From Ruminococcus sp. (lineage in GTDB: Bacteria > Bacillota > Clostridia > Oscillospirales > Ruminococcaceae), in NCBI GenBank assembly GCA_017620025.1, contig JAFZRF010000055.1, positions 62,001 through 126,000 of the forward strand: 64,000 nt of DNA, given 5' to 3'. Made by a program: the position numbers and the translations under genes. A model generated the notes under the pieces. The model had not been told where the DNA came from. It saw only the letters and a program-made list of their open reading frames with translations, and made no database searches. This document shows positions 40,405-50,507 of this stretch, in pieces. Each line of letters opens with the position of its first letter. Position 1 is the stretch's first letter.

Positions 40405-41940
40405 TCATCTGCCCTTACGGCGGTTCTTGTTTCGGTTATCAGAACTGTAAGAACTTCCCTTTGTATTCTTCTGAGCATCTGTTCTGCTGCTGAGCTCCGT
40501 AACGGTTCTTGTCGGCTTAACAAACTTCTTGTACTTCTTGTTTGTCTTCATATCATTGAGAATGAAGCCGAACATATTTGCCTCGAAGAACTCGATCCTG
40601 CTGATGGCGGAATCGATATCGGATGTCGAGGATTCATTGTACCTTGCTACCATGAGCAGACCGGAAGACTTCTTTGCGATCTCAACGGCATCTGTGAAAA
40701 GGTTTACAGCCGGAGTATCAATAACGATATAGTTGTATCTGTCCTCAAGCTTCTCGAGGAGTCTGTCCATATTCTCCGATGCAACGAGCTCGGAAGGATT
40801 AGGCACGGCAGGACCGGCTGACAGCACATCAAGCTTGTCAAGGATGGTCTTCTTTATGCTTATCTCAAGCTCTGAGATGTCTGTAAGGGCGTTTGAGAGG
40901 CCCTTCTTTTCGCTGATGCTGAATATCTCATGCTGAGCAGGATGTCTCAGGTCAGCATCGATAAGAAGCACCTTGTTGCCGCCCTGTGCAAGGCTGATAG
41001 CCAGATTCGCAGCTGTGACAGATTTTCCCTCGTAAGGCTCTGCCGATGAAACGGATATGACCTTCTTGTCGCTGGAAGAAAGCGTATATATAAGACTTGT
41101 ACGGATAGCTCTGTAGTTTTCAACTACCGTCAGCGGGATATTTCTGTCAAAGAGACTTACATATTCGCTCTTCTTCTCGCCGCTCTTCTGCTTGCCTCTG
41201 AAATGCTCGACCTCGCCGATAACAGTCCTGTCATACCTGTTAGTGAGAGTATCTGCCTTTCTGACAGAATCGTCAAAGAAATCCATAAGGAATATCAGCA
41301 GCAGTGACAGGAGCACCGCCGAGATGATACCGAGAGCAGTATTCTTGAGCTTGTTCGGCGAAACAGGTACATCGTTGAACTTTGCCCATGACATATACTG
41401 CGCCTTGCTTCCGGTTCCGATAGCCTTCTGAAGGTATATATCGGAGTGGAGAGCAAAGAAGTTGCATATCGCCAGTGAAACCTCCGGGTCCTTGGTTATG
41501 ACCTTCAGCTTCAGAACGAGAGTATCGGGCACGCTTTCGATGAATATCGTTTCACGGAGATCATCTGCATGGATGTTGTTATCCCTGTCCAGTTTGAAAA
41601 CATTGCGTATATTATCTACTCCGAACTTTGTGATAAGATCGTTTCCGACCTCCTGCATTACCAGATCGTCGTTGAGTACCTCGATGTATGTATTGATAAG
41701 CTGTTTCAGATTATTGACATCACTTCTGTTTTCACCTGCAGAATCTGTATTTCCGCTGGTAAGAAGCGGTGAATCGTCCTGAACATACAGGTTGATATGC
41801 GCTTCATACTTCGGCGAGATGATATACGTAGATACGCAGTAGGCGATGATGCCTCCGCATACGGCAAACAGGAATATCAGCCACAGTTTTCTGAAAATCA
41901 GCGAAAATATGTCTTTAAAATCGATTACTTCGGTATTCAT
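40405..41940 (-). CDS. Fused Wzz-type chain-length regulator and BY-kinase-like ATPase
   Basis: This 511-aa protein has an N-terminal Wzz domain (membrane helices at about 18-38 and 198-220 flanking an extracellular domain) and a C-terminal MinD-like ATPase of the bacterial tyrosine kinase family (Walker A SSAEPYEGKSVTAANLA, Walker A' VLLIDADLRHP, Walker B YIVIDTPAV). The tail after the kinase is basic and Ser/Asn/Lys-rich with a single Tyr instead of the usual Tyr cluster, so autophosphorylation may be limited. It is the last gene of the polysaccharide operon, although such regulators generally come first. It would control chain length and export of the glycan. Confidence 0.9.
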   Translation of the reverse strand: MNTEVIDFKDIFSLIFRKLWLIFLFAVCGGIIAYCVSTYIISPKYEAHINLYVQDDSPLLTSGNTDSAGENRSDVNNLKQLINTYIEVLNDDLVMQEVGNDLITKFGVDNIRNVFKLDRDNNIHADDLRETIFIESVPDTLVLKLKVITKDPEVSLAICNFFALHSDIYLQKAIGTGSKAQYMSWAKFNDVPVSPNKLKNTALGIISAVLLSLLLIFLMDFFDDSVRKADTLTNRYDRTVIGEVEHFRGKQKSGEKKSEYVSLFDRNIPLTVVENYRAIRTSLIYTLSSSDKKVISVSSAEPYEGKSVTAANLAISLAQGGNKVLLIDADLRHPAQHEIFSISEKKGLSNALTDISELEISIKKTILDKLDVLSAGPAVPNPSELVASENMDRLLEKLEDRYNYIVIDTPAVNLFTDAVEIAKKSSGLLMVARYNESSTSDIDSAISRIEFFEANMFGFILNDMKTNKKYKKFVKPTRTVTELSSRTDAQKNTKGSSYSSDNRNKNRRKGR

Positions 41941-41993
41941 ATTTATCCCAGCCTTTCTGATAGTATCATGGATTTTTATGCTTACAGGGCTGC

Positions 41994-43121
41994 TCAGTCA
42001 GAGCTGCCCAGGCTAAGTATTACGTCGCAGATCCTGTCAATGTCCTCTCCGCTGAGATCAGCATACATCGGGAGCGTGAGCACACGCTTGCTTATATGCA
42101 GTGCAACAGGTGTTTCATTCACATCATACTTTCCGTGGAAGCATTCAAAAGTATTGGATATCGGATAGAAATACTTTCTTGCATGGATGCCGTTTTCAGC
42201 AAGAGCCCTGAACACATCGTTCCTTGTGGCACCGAAACGCTTCTCATCAAATACGACAGGGAAATAGCCGTAGTTCGGCTTTACATCCTTCTGCGGCTTA
42301 CAGAGGATTATACCGTCAGCATTCTCAAGACGGCTCCTGTAGTGCTCTGCAACTATGCGTCTCTTCTCTATCTCCTCATCGATATGCCTGAGATTGCATA
42401 TACCCATAGCAGCCTGGAATTCGTTCATCTTGGCATTACCGCCTATATAAGCAACATCCTCAGGACCGTGTATGCCAAAATTCTTCATATCGTTCAGCTT
42501 CTGCACAAGGCTGTCGTCCTTGTAGCAGAGTGCGCCGCCCTCAATGGTATTGAAGACCTTCGTAGCATGGAAGCTGAACATCGAAGCATCACCGAAGTTT
42601 GCAGCGTTCACTCCCTTGTATTCCACACCGAAGGCATGAGCGGCATCATAGATGACCTTGAGATCATACTTGTCAGCTATCTTCTGTATCTTCTCCACAT
42701 CGCAGATATTTCCGTAAACATGGACAGGAAGTATAGCACAGGTATTGTCGGTGATGAGCCTTTCGATCTGGTCGGTGTCTATGGTATAGTCGTTTTTGTT
42801 GATATCGCAGAAGACAGGCTCAAGTCCGTTCCTTACGATAGCGTGGGTGGTCGAAGCAAAGGTGAACGGTGATGTGATGACCTCGCCGTGCTTCGGCAGA
42901 TTCATGGCAGCGATAATGTTCTCAAGCGCAAGATGTCCGTTGGTATAAAGAGTAACATGAGGAACATTAAACCTCTCCTCAAGAGATTTCTGAAGCTGCA
43001 TATGCTTTTCGCCCATATTCGTGAGCCAGTGGCTTTCCCAGAACCCCTTTATCTCGTTGCAGTATTCCTCAAAATCAGGCATGGAGGATCTGGTGACAAG
43101 TATTTTATCATTCATTTTCAT
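41994..43121 (-). CDS. DegT/DnrJ/EryC1-family sugar aminotransferase
   Basis: This 375-aa PLP aminotransferase resembles VioA/FdtB-type enzymes acting on dTDP-keto-deoxysugars: TNGHLALENIIAAM, SPFTFASTTHAIVRNGLEPVF, VIYDAAHAFGV and the PLP lysine in SFHATKVFNTIEGGAL. The ATG at 43121 has GGAG five bases ahead and overlaps the acetyltransferase by 14 bp. Together with that acetyltransferase and rfbAB nearby, it suggests synthesis of an N-acetylated amino-dideoxyhexose. The exact sugar cannot be read from the sequence. Confidence 0.9.
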   Translation of the reverse strand: MKMNDKILVTRSSMPDFEEYCNEIKGFWESHWLTNMGEKHMQLQKSLEERFNVPHVTLYTNGHLALENIIAAMNLPKHGEVITSPFTFASTTHAIVRNGLEPVFCDINKNDYTIDTDQIERLITDNTCAILPVHVYGNICDVEKIQKIADKYDLKVIYDAAHAFGVEYKGVNAANFGDASMFSFHATKVFNTIEGGALCYKDDSLVQKLNDMKNFGIHGPEDVAYIGGNAKMNEFQAAMGICNLRHIDEEIEKRRIVAEHYRSRLENADGIILCKPQKDVKPNYGYFPVVFDEKRFGATRNDVFRALAENGIHARKYFYPISNTFECFHGKYDVNETPVALHISKRVLTLPMYADLSGEDIDRICDVILSLGSSD

Positions 43122-43635
43122 TTAACTCCATATATTCTTCTTTCAGCAGTGAAAATAATTTCATGTCAAGATATCTTCCTTGCTTGAAAACAGCCTGTCT
43201 CTTGACTCCTTCTTTCTTGAAACCAAGTTTTGTATACAGCTTCGGTGAGATATTGTTTGTTTCCACGCTGCTAAGCTCAACTCTGTTCAGATTAAGATTG
43301 CAGAATGCGTGATGGAGCATTTCCTTCACGGCAAATGAACCGATTCCTTTTTTACGGTTTTCAATTCTTCCAATCATCAGATGAAGCTCTCCCGAACGAT
43401 TGAGCTGATCAATGCCCGTAAGGCTTATAAGCCCAAGTATCTGGTCATTCTCATCAACTATAGAGCATCTGACGTTGGAACTGCGTGATCTCATATAGTT
43501 CTCAAACCATTCCTCATCAACTCTCAGATTGATATATCTGAACGGAGCACCGAGGAAACCTATCAGTTCAGGGTCATTTCTCCATTTATTGATCTCCGGG
43601 AGATCTTTTTTTTCCAGTTCACGAAGTTTATACAT
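43108..43635 (-). CDS. GNAT acetyltransferase, probably sugar N-acetyltransferase
   Basis: This 175-aa GNAT protein of the RimJ/RimL-like group (LRELEKKDLPEINKWRND, NRKKGIGSFAVKEML acetyl-CoA loop, LYTKLGFKKEGVKRQAVF) resembles enzymes that acetylate amino sugars in surface-glycan clusters. It overlaps the aminotransferase on one side and the atypical DegT-like gene on the other. Confidence 0.82.
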   Translation of the reverse strand: MYKLRELEKKDLPEINKWRNDPELIGFLGAPFRYINLRVDEEWFENYMRSRSSNVRCSIVDENDQILGLISLTGIDQLNRSGELHLMIGRIENRKKGIGSFAVKEMLHHAFCNLNLNRVELSSVETNNISPKLYTKLGFKKEGVKRQAVFKQGRYLDMKLFSLLKEEYMELNENE

Positions 43636-44572
43636 TCCTAATCGCCTCTATAACATAATTTATATCATCGGATGAATACCTCTGGTCACACGGCAGCGGT
43701 ACTATATTCTCTGCAAGATCATACTCTGTATCGGATTCATTGCAGTTCTCAAGCACGTTCGGCCAGAGTGTCGGGGTATATATCTTCATACCGATAAGCT
43801 TCTTTTTCAGGTCCCTGCCGTTTTCGATATACAGCGGATACATGAACGCTCCGTCAGGCACCCTCAGCGAAAGCCTGTTGACAGCTTCAAGCTCCTTGTG
43901 ATAGAGCCTGAAATTATCCGTCCTTCTCTTCTCTGTAAAATCATAGTCGATGCCGTGGAGCAGATTCTCCGTGAGCCTCGACATTCTTTTCAGCGGCTCG
44001 GCAAAGAACACATCGTTGTTTGCTGCATATTCGCTGTAGAACTCGGATGCAGGTCTTTCATATCTTCCGATAAGGAAGTTCATCCTTCCGTATGATTCAT
44101 CGTAAGGGAGCTCCCTTTCTATCTCGGAATCGGTATAGAGTATCGCTCCGTCCGGTACTCCGAAAAACTTGCGGCAGGTGTAGATAGTATCTATACCCGG
44201 CAAAGGCTTCTGAAAGTACGCATGGGCATTATCAACGATGATCCTGTCATACTTCTTCTTCAGTGCGAGTATGTCCTCCTCGGAAAGCTGTCCGTAATAG
44301 TTCACCACATACAGCCATTCATCCTCGCCGAGCCCGATATCGACCGGCTTCAGATCCCTGCCGATGGAGTAGTACCTCACCTCAAGATCATGGCTGCCGA
44401 GCACCTTTTCATCCGAATCGCACATCATTTTCGGAAAGCATACCTTTTTGATGTTCCTGCTCTCGATAAGATACGCAAATGCATTTCTTCCGCAGTTGAG
44501 CTTTTTTCCGTCATCATACATCATTGGTGAACGGAATGTTTCCAATTCTATATATCCGCCTATTTCTCTCAT
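43628..44572 (-). CDS. Divergent DegT-like PLP-dependent protein
   Basis: This 314-aa protein shows features of the DegT aminotransferase fold: VDNAHAYFQKPLPG (the Asp-Asn-Ala-His of the PLP pocket) and CRKFFGVPDGAIL, where the Lys would bind PLP. It is about 60 residues shorter than typical members. The ribosome site is weak (GAAGAG). It lies between the ATP-grasp gene and the acetyltransferase. It could transaminate an unusual sugar or act as a lyase. Confidence 0.7.
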   Translation of the reverse strand: MREIGGYIELETFRSPMMYDDGKKLNCGRNAFAYLIESRNIKKVCFPKMMCDSDEKVLGSHDLEVRYYSIGRDLKPVDIGLGEDEWLYVVNYYGQLSEEDILALKKKYDRIIVDNAHAYFQKPLPGIDTIYTCRKFFGVPDGAILYTDSEIERELPYDESYGRMNFLIGRYERPASEFYSEYAANNDVFFAEPLKRMSRLTENLLHGIDYDFTEKRRTDNFRLYHKELEAVNRLSLRVPDGAFMYPLYIENGRDLKKKLIGMKIYTPTLWPNVLENCNESDTEYDLAENIVPLPCDQRYSSDDINYVIEAIRNV

Positions 44573-44586
44573 ATATGTCTCTTCAA

Positions 44587-45798
44587 TCAGTCTTCAAATT
44601 CTATATTTACCCATTTCTCAGTATCAGCCATTGTCCTGTCAAGCTCCTCACGGGAATCAAAACGGAGGAAGAAATCTCCCAGTGTCATATTTGCTCCGGT
44701 AAATGGCTTTACCACATCGCCGGGCTTTGCAGTGATCATGGAGTACTTTATATTGTTCTTCTCTATCTCGGGATCTACCGTAATGGACTTCAGTATGCGG
44801 TCACGGTCGTTTTTGGAATGGATATCGATCTGTACCCAGTGGCCGTCGCACTCGCCCTCCCAGATATCTGTGAGAGGCATTCCTACAGCCTTTCTGATCT
44901 CGTTCTCTATAAGATCGGGGCCGTATGCCATCTTCTGTATCTCAGCGATCCTGCATCCGCCGCCGCGGGGGGATACCTCCATGATGTACGGCTTGTTGTC
45001 TGATGCGATGCAGGCTTCAACATTGTAGATGCCTGTCTTCATGTTCAGAGAGTACATAAGCTTCTGTACCTCTCCGACAAGAGCCTTCTCTTCTTCCTTA
45101 GTCATAGAAGAGGGCCAGATCAGCATTGTAGGAGTAAAGGGGTTGACAGCATTTTCATCATTGAGCTGATCCGCCAGCTGTGCAAATACCAGCTTTCCGT
45201 CTACGGTAAAGAAATCGCCGTCGGCATGATATCTCTTGAATGTAATGAAGTCTTCGATGATGAATGCACCGTTATGACACTCGGAGAGAGCGATCTCTAT
45301 GGCTTCGGCAAGCTTGTCGGGTGTCTCAACCTTAGTAACGCCCTTGCTTCCTGCTGAGTCAACAGGCTTTACAATGACCGGCCAGCTGAAATAATCTATA
45401 TCGCCGAAGGGAGCCTCCTTGTCAGTGTATCTCTTTGAATGAGGTGAGTTGAATCCGTGCTCCTCGAGGTACTTACGGAAAAGTCCCTTGTCCTGGAGTA
45501 TCCTTACTGATTCATAGGGGCCCTGGAAAGGCAGTCCGAGCTTCTCAGCAGCATAGGCAGCCGATACAACTCCCGGATCGCAGGCGAAGGAGATAATGCC
45601 GTCCACTTCATGCTTTCTTGCTGCTTCAAGAACAGCCTCCTTGTCGATAACGCTGACGTCGCAGTACTCATCGGAGTACTTGTGTGCTGTGTTATCCGGA
45701 AGATAGTCGCAGGTAATAACATAGCAGCCGAGTTCATGCGCCTTTTCGATAACGGGGATTATAAATGCCGATCCGCCAAGTATCATAAGTTTTTTCAT
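44587..45798 (-). CDS. ATP-grasp ligase in a glycan cluster
   Basis: This 403-aa protein has a pre-ATP-grasp Rossmann segment (LMILGGSAFIIPVI), the ATP-grasp core (WPVIVKPVDSAGSKGVTKV) and metal-binding residues (IMEVSPRGGGCR). ATP-grasp enzymes join a carboxylate to an amine or thiol through an acyl phosphate; in surface glycan loci they can attach amino acids to sugars. It overlaps the flippase by 4 bp. The substrates are unknown. Confidence 0.85.
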   Translation of the reverse strand: MKKLMILGGSAFIIPVIEKAHELGCYVITCDYLPDNTAHKYSDEYCDVSVIDKEAVLEAARKHEVDGIISFACDPGVVSAAYAAEKLGLPFQGPYESVRILQDKGLFRKYLEEHGFNSPHSKRYTDKEAPFGDIDYFSWPVIVKPVDSAGSKGVTKVETPDKLAEAIEIALSECHNGAFIIEDFITFKRYHADGDFFTVDGKLVFAQLADQLNDENAVNPFTPTMLIWPSSMTKEEEKALVGEVQKLMYSLNMKTGIYNVEACIASDNKPYIMEVSPRGGGCRIAEIQKMAYGPDLIENEIRKAVGMPLTDIWEGECDGHWVQIDIHSKNDRDRILKSITVDPEIEKNNIKYSMITAKPGDVVKPFTGANMTLGDFFLRFDSREELDRTMADTEKWVNIEFED

Positions 45799-47246
45799 AT
45801 TGCATTATCCTTCTTTCGATTCATCAGACTTTTTAACGTATCCATCAGATACTCATAGCTGTCGATATGCATTATCTTTGAAATGATTATATATGCTATC
45901 ACACCTACAGGTATCTGTACAAACAGCAGAAGTATACCCTCAAGGCCTGTATACTTAACAAGGTATACTATAACGCCCATGATGACAGATGCTATGATCT
46001 GCGGCACCATGTCAACGACCTGCTCCGGATAGCTGTATCCGAGCAGCTTCTTGTTCGGCCATGCGTTGATGACCTGACTGATCACGGATGCCACGAGCAT
46101 TCCGTAGACCATTGCCTTTACAGATATGAACATCGTTGTGATTATCGAAGCAAAATCAACGAACTTCTTTATGATCTCAAGCTTGAGATATATGTCGCTC
46201 TTTCCGATAGCCTTTATGGCGTTGAGGTTTGCCGTATGTATCGGCATAAAGGCATAGGCTATGCAAAGGATCCTGAGATAGGGGATACACGGGATCCAGT
46301 TCTCGTTGAAGAACAGCCTTATGACGGGATCTGCACAAACAATGATGCCTGCCATGAACGGCATCATCAGAAAAGTACCTATCTTGATGGCACGCCTTGT
46401 CATATTCTTCACGTTTTCCCGTGAGTCCTGTTCCTTCGACATAGACGGCAGCAGTACGCTGTCTATGGAAGAGTTGAGTATGCTCGATATAAACTGCGGG
46501 AAGTACTCGCCGTTGTTATAATAAGCAAGACTCTCGGAGGAGTATCTCTTTCCTATGATAAGATTCCTGAGCTTAAGGTATATTACCTCCATCATAGAAG
46601 AAGCAAAAAGCTTCCAGCCGAAGGAGTAGAGCTGCTTGAGACGTTCAAACGAGAAGCACTTCTTCGGACGCCATTTTACGGTTATCCAGAGGATAGTGGT
46701 ATCTATCGTTATATTTACGAGATTCTGTGCTGCAAGCGCCCACAATCCCAGGCCGTTGTATGCCATTACAATACCGACAACGGCAGCAATAACAGTACCG
46801 GCCAGAGTCGCAAGGAAGAAGCGCTTGAACAGCATATTCCTGCTGACATAAGCCTGCTGTACGTTCTTCATGCCGGATGCAAGAAGCACAAGGCTCATGA
46901 ACTTTATGACAGGCGTCAGATACGGCTTTTCATAGAACAGTGAAATAAGGGGAGCAGTGAAGAACAGCAGCAGGAACAGCAGAACGCAGACTACTGTGTT
47001 GAAGTAGAAGACGGTGGAGAAATCAAGATCATCCGCATCCTTCTTCTGTATAAGGGCATTTCCGAGACCGCTCTCAATAAACAGCTGCAGTATCTCGATA
47101 AATACTGCAACCAGCGCAACATCGCCGAACAGCTCCGGGGTAAGCAGCTTTGCAAGGACGAGGTAAACTACGAACTGTACGAGCTTTGCGCCGAAGCGTT
47201 CTCCGAGCCTCCATACAAGATTCGTGAATACTGTTTCTCTCTTCAT
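45795..47246 (-). CDS. Wzx/TuaB-type polysaccharide flippase
   Basis: This 483-aa protein has about twelve to fourteen membrane helices and the MOP-superfamily start TNLVWRLGERFGAKLVQFVVYLVLAK-like segment, with an AYVSRNMLFKRFF motif. It should flip lipid-linked oligosaccharide units across the membrane in a Wzx/Wzy-type pathway. 4-bp overlaps with both neighbours. Confidence 0.9.
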   Translation of the reverse strand: MKRETVFTNLVWRLGERFGAKLVQFVVYLVLAKLLTPELFGDVALVAVFIEILQLFIESGLGNALIQKKDADDLDFSTVFYFNTVVCVLLFLLLFFTAPLISLFYEKPYLTPVIKFMSLVLLASGMKNVQQAYVSRNMLFKRFFLATLAGTVIAAVVGIVMAYNGLGLWALAAQNLVNITIDTTILWITVKWRPKKCFSFERLKQLYSFGWKLFASSMMEVIYLKLRNLIIGKRYSSESLAYYNNGEYFPQFISSILNSSIDSVLLPSMSKEQDSRENVKNMTRRAIKIGTFLMMPFMAGIIVCADPVIRLFFNENWIPCIPYLRILCIAYAFMPIHTANLNAIKAIGKSDIYLKLEIIKKFVDFASIITTMFISVKAMVYGMLVASVISQVINAWPNKKLLGYSYPEQVVDMVPQIIASVIMGVIVYLVKYTGLEGILLLFVQIPVGVIAYIIISKIMHIDSYEYLMDTLKSLMNRKKDNAI

Positions 47247-48181
47247 CTGCTTCTCACCGCCTGTACTTTTTCAGACACGGTAACAGCTGTCTTGTCTGCC
47301 AGCATCTTCAGCAGCGCTGCCATACATCCCGGTGACTTCAGGAGAGCACCGTAATTCTTTTCCATTACCATGACCTTTGCAGACTCACGGGCAATGGCCT
47401 TCTTTATAGCCGGAGAATACTTATGCCCGGTATATTCATCTATCGAACGGAAGCCCGAGATTATGCTGTTATGCTGGGCTATCCTTTTTCTGTTGTCTGA
47501 ATTCATCATCGAAGACCATGAACCGACCGCATTCATCCTGTAGCATGACATAGTCCTCGGTATATAGTGGATGTATCCGAGAGTGCCGAAATAGAGCTTC
47601 ATGGGATAATCTCCGATACCGCCCATAGAGAAGGCTTCATTCTTCCTCTTCATCGTCTCTGCTCTCCACATGAACGAGCTGAAATGGAAGTATGAATTCG
47701 GTTCGGCAAGGATGATATCATTTACAGTGTAATCCTTTTCCTTCTTTGACTTGTTGAAGTTGAGTCCTAAGGAAGAGCCGTCCTCTGCTATCTTGTCGGT
47801 GTTATGCACACAGAGACTGCAGTCCGGATGCTTTTCCATATAATCGACCTGCAGCTGGAGCTTTTCCGGATCAGTCCAGTAATCATCGCCCTCACAGACT
47901 GCAACATACTTTCCCTCTACTCTCGGGAACATATACTCGTCCTCGAAGTCAATACCCTGCTGGTACTTGTTTTCCTCCTGAAGCACAAGATCAAACATAT
48001 CGGGGTACTTCTCCGCATACTCTCTGATTATATCCTGGCTGCCGTCGGTAGATGCATCATCATGGACGACGACCTTGAACCTGAATGTTGTCTTCTGATT
48101 TACAAAGCCTTCCAGAGTTGTTCTGATGTATTTCTCATGATTGTAGGAAAGGCACAATACCGTAACTAAATAATCACTCAC
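47243..48181 (-). CDS. Family 2 glycosyltransferase
   Basis: This 312-aa GT-A enzyme has VTVLCLSYNHEKYIRTTL, VVVHDDASTDGSQDII and CEGDDYWTD (the DXD-like metal site). It adds a sugar to the growing lipid-linked repeat unit. The acceptor is unknown. Confidence 0.9.
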   Translation of the reverse strand: MSDYLVTVLCLSYNHEKYIRTTLEGFVNQKTTFRFKVVVHDDASTDGSQDIIREYAEKYPDMFDLVLQEENKYQQGIDFEDEYMFPRVEGKYVAVCEGDDYWTDPEKLQLQVDYMEKHPDCSLCVHNTDKIAEDGSSLGLNFNKSKKEKDYTVNDIILAEPNSYFHFSSFMWRAETMKRKNEAFSMGGIGDYPMKLYFGTLGYIHYIPRTMSCYRMNAVGSWSSMMNSDNRKRIAQHNSIISGFRSIDEYTGHKYSPAIKKAIARESAKVMVMEKNYGALLKSPGCMAALLKMLADKTAVTVSEKVQAVRSR

Positions 48182-49367
48182 TTATCTGCTCCTCAATTTC
48201 TGATTCATCATAATAATCGTATACGTTTTCATTTTCCTCCAGGCACCATACATTTGCAAGCAGGATTATCATCCAGAAGGAAGCCTGACGGTGATTAACA
48301 AGAGTGAAAGCCTCAAGGAATATCGCACAGTACACAGGAAGTGCATCGAACCTGATATGCCTGATGTTCGAGTATATCCAGGCAAGGAATATACAGAACG
48401 GCAGTACTCCGTAATAATAGCATATAGAGATCCATGTTGAGTGCATCTCTTCATGGTGGCCGTATCTCGGGAAGGAGAAGCCCTCGCCGTATCCGAAGAG
48501 GAAGTATGCGGGATGCTCCTGCGCCACATTGAGCGCTCGGTCATCTATAAAGCTCTGCAATACCGAACCGTGACCGCTCAGCTTGTTGGAAAGACGGAAA
48601 TGATCCCAGTCGATATGGATGATATCGAGCATGATGAGCAGTATCACCGCTCCTATGCCGAGTATGATAAGGAACAGTACAGTATATGATATACCGCCGT
48701 TGTCCATTGCTCTTTTAAGCATTATCATGCCGTCAAGGGAGACAAGTATCAGAAGCGATATGAGCATACCGCTCGATGAGGTCTGTAAGACGAGCACCGC
48801 AGCCACAAGAACAAAGAAGTATTTCCATCTGTCCTTCAGAAGGAAGAGTATGGCCAGGGTGGATATAATGGCAAATCCAAGCTGGTTCGGGTCAGTATAG
48901 GTTCCCATGTACCTGTATGTGCCTTCCCAGTAGCTTCCCATGCCAAGAAGGAATATCGCAAGCTGGATCAGAAGATTGAACTTGCAGACCAGTCCGAGCG
49001 CATACCGCCATGCCTTGCTGTACATAAAATGCCGGAAGCAAAGGATGACCATGTAGTTGAATACATAGTACAGGCAGGATTTCAGAAATTCCGTGCCGTG
49101 ATATATGGAGAAATAGATAAAGTTGATAACAACAATGCAACCGAGAAATACCACGAACAGATAATCATCATTCCTGAGACGTCCCTTTCTCTCGTAGACA
49201 AGAAAGGCAAAAGACAGCAGAAGGAAGAAATCTCCCGGCTGCAAAGTTCCGCTGGCAAAGAGATAGAATGGCTTCAGCAGGAAATACAGCAGGAAGCAGA
49301 CTGATGATATGGTGAATGCTTTCCCGTTCTCCGCTCCGGTCACAACAATATTATTGGTTCTTGTCAT
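48174..49367 (-). CDS. O-antigen polymerase/ligase-like membrane protein
   Basis: This 397-aa protein has about ten to twelve membrane helices and a large extracellular loop near the C-terminus (FGYGEGFSFPRYGHHEEMHS, a His/Glu-containing loop as in Wzy and WaaL proteins). It is the probable Wzy polymerase of this operon. The sequence family is poorly conserved, so identification is by topology and context. Confidence 0.82.
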   Translation of the reverse strand: MTRTNNIVVTGAENGKAFTISSVCFLLYFLLKPFYLFASGTLQPGDFFLLLSFAFLVYERKGRLRNDDYLFVVFLGCIVVINFIYFSIYHGTEFLKSCLYYVFNYMVILCFRHFMYSKAWRYALGLVCKFNLLIQLAIFLLGMGSYWEGTYRYMGTYTDPNQLGFAIISTLAILFLLKDRWKYFFVLVAAVLVLQTSSSGMLISLLILVSLDGMIMLKRAMDNGGISYTVLFLIILGIGAVILLIMLDIIHIDWDHFRLSNKLSGHGSVLQSFIDDRALNVAQEHPAYFLFGYGEGFSFPRYGHHEEMHSTWISICYYYGVLPFCIFLAWIYSNIRHIRFDALPVYCAIFLEAFTLVNHRQASFWMIILLANVWCLEENENVYDYYDESEIEEQISE

Positions 49368-50506
49368 AACTCCGATTCCTTACATAATACATCTTTATAT
49401 ATCTGTTTCCATTCAGCTATAACTATGCTGAGATCATATTGTTTTACGGACTGCATATTGACTTCACCCATGGATTTTCTGTCCGCTGTGAGACATTTCC
49501 TGAGTGCGTCGGCAAATTCCTCCGGCGAATCCGGAGCGCAGAGATAACCTCCGCCTTCTACTATAAGATCGGTGTTGCCCCTTATCCTTGAAGCAACACA
49601 GGGCAGCCCGCAGGCCATAGCCTCCATGAGCGATCGTGAAAGTCCCTCTCTGAATGAAGGCATCACGAAGATATCACAGGCTGACAGCAGCTCCCTGACG
49701 TCATTCCTGTATCCGAGAAAACGGATATTCTCACTGAGGCCGTGCTCTGAGGCAAAGCTCTTTATCGCAGCCTCCTCCGGTCCGACACCGCAGATATAGT
49801 AGTGCAGGTTCTTATTATTGATCATCGCCATAGCCTTTGCTATCACGATGTTGTTCTTGTTCTTATTCAGCTCTCCGACAGAGATAACAGCGATGTCAGC
49901 ATCACCGAGGCCGAGCTCGCTGCGCTTCTGCTGACTGCGCTTTTCTGCGCCGTCATATACCGAAAGATTAATGCCGACTCCGTGTACATAGCGAAGCTTA
50001 CCGCCCTTTCTCAGGCTGAAAGCCTTTGCCGCCTCAAAATCCTCGCTGTTGATCGTGACGAGCACATCTGTATCCTTTGCGAAGTGCTTCTCTATATTAT
50101 AAAAGAGTGTGCGGTTAATGAAAGGCGCTCCGTTATAGAAATGGAAACCGTGCGCCTGATAGATCACCTTGTCAATACCGCATTTTTTTGCGGCATATCT
50201 TCCGATAATACCGCCGATAGGTGTATTGCAGTGTATCAGGTCGAATTTATTCTGCTCCATTATGGCCTTTATCTGACGATAAGCCTTATAGTTCCGCGGA
50301 TCGTACGGAGCACGAATAAAATCGACCTGATAGATCTTTATACCGTATTTTTTTTCATCGGCTTCTCTTGCCGCATCATCGGGATATCCCCAGTTTCCTG
50401 CTATCGAAAACTCTATCCCGAGCTTCTGTGCTGCTATCATGGCGGAGTAGGAGAAGTTGTTGACCCTCTCCGCAACATTTAGAATATAGAGCATCTTTAC
50501 TGACAT
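49364..50506 (-). CDS. Family 4 glycosyltransferase
   Basis: This 380-aa GT-B enzyme has GGIIGRYAAKKCGIDKVIYQAHGFHFYNG-type N-terminal segments, VGELNKNKNNI and the C-terminal EX7E motif (PSFREGLSRSLMEAMACGLP). It adds a sugar to the repeat unit. Confidence 0.92.
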   Translation of the reverse strand: MSVKMLYILNVAERVNNFSYSAMIAAQKLGIEFSIAGNWGYPDDAAREADEKKYGIKIYQVDFIRAPYDPRNYKAYRQIKAIMEQNKFDLIHCNTPIGGIIGRYAAKKCGIDKVIYQAHGFHFYNGAPFINRTLFYNIEKHFAKDTDVLVTINSEDFEAAKAFSLRKGGKLRYVHGVGINLSVYDGAEKRSQQKRSELGLGDADIAVISVGELNKNKNNIVIAKAMAMINNKNLHYYICGVGPEEAAIKSFASEHGLSENIRFLGYRNDVRELLSACDIFVMPSFREGLSRSLMEAMACGLPCVASRIRGNTDLIVEGGGYLCAPDSPEEFADALRKCLTADRKSMGEVNMQSVKQYDLSIVIAEWKQIYKDVLCKESEL

Positions 50507-50507
50507 A

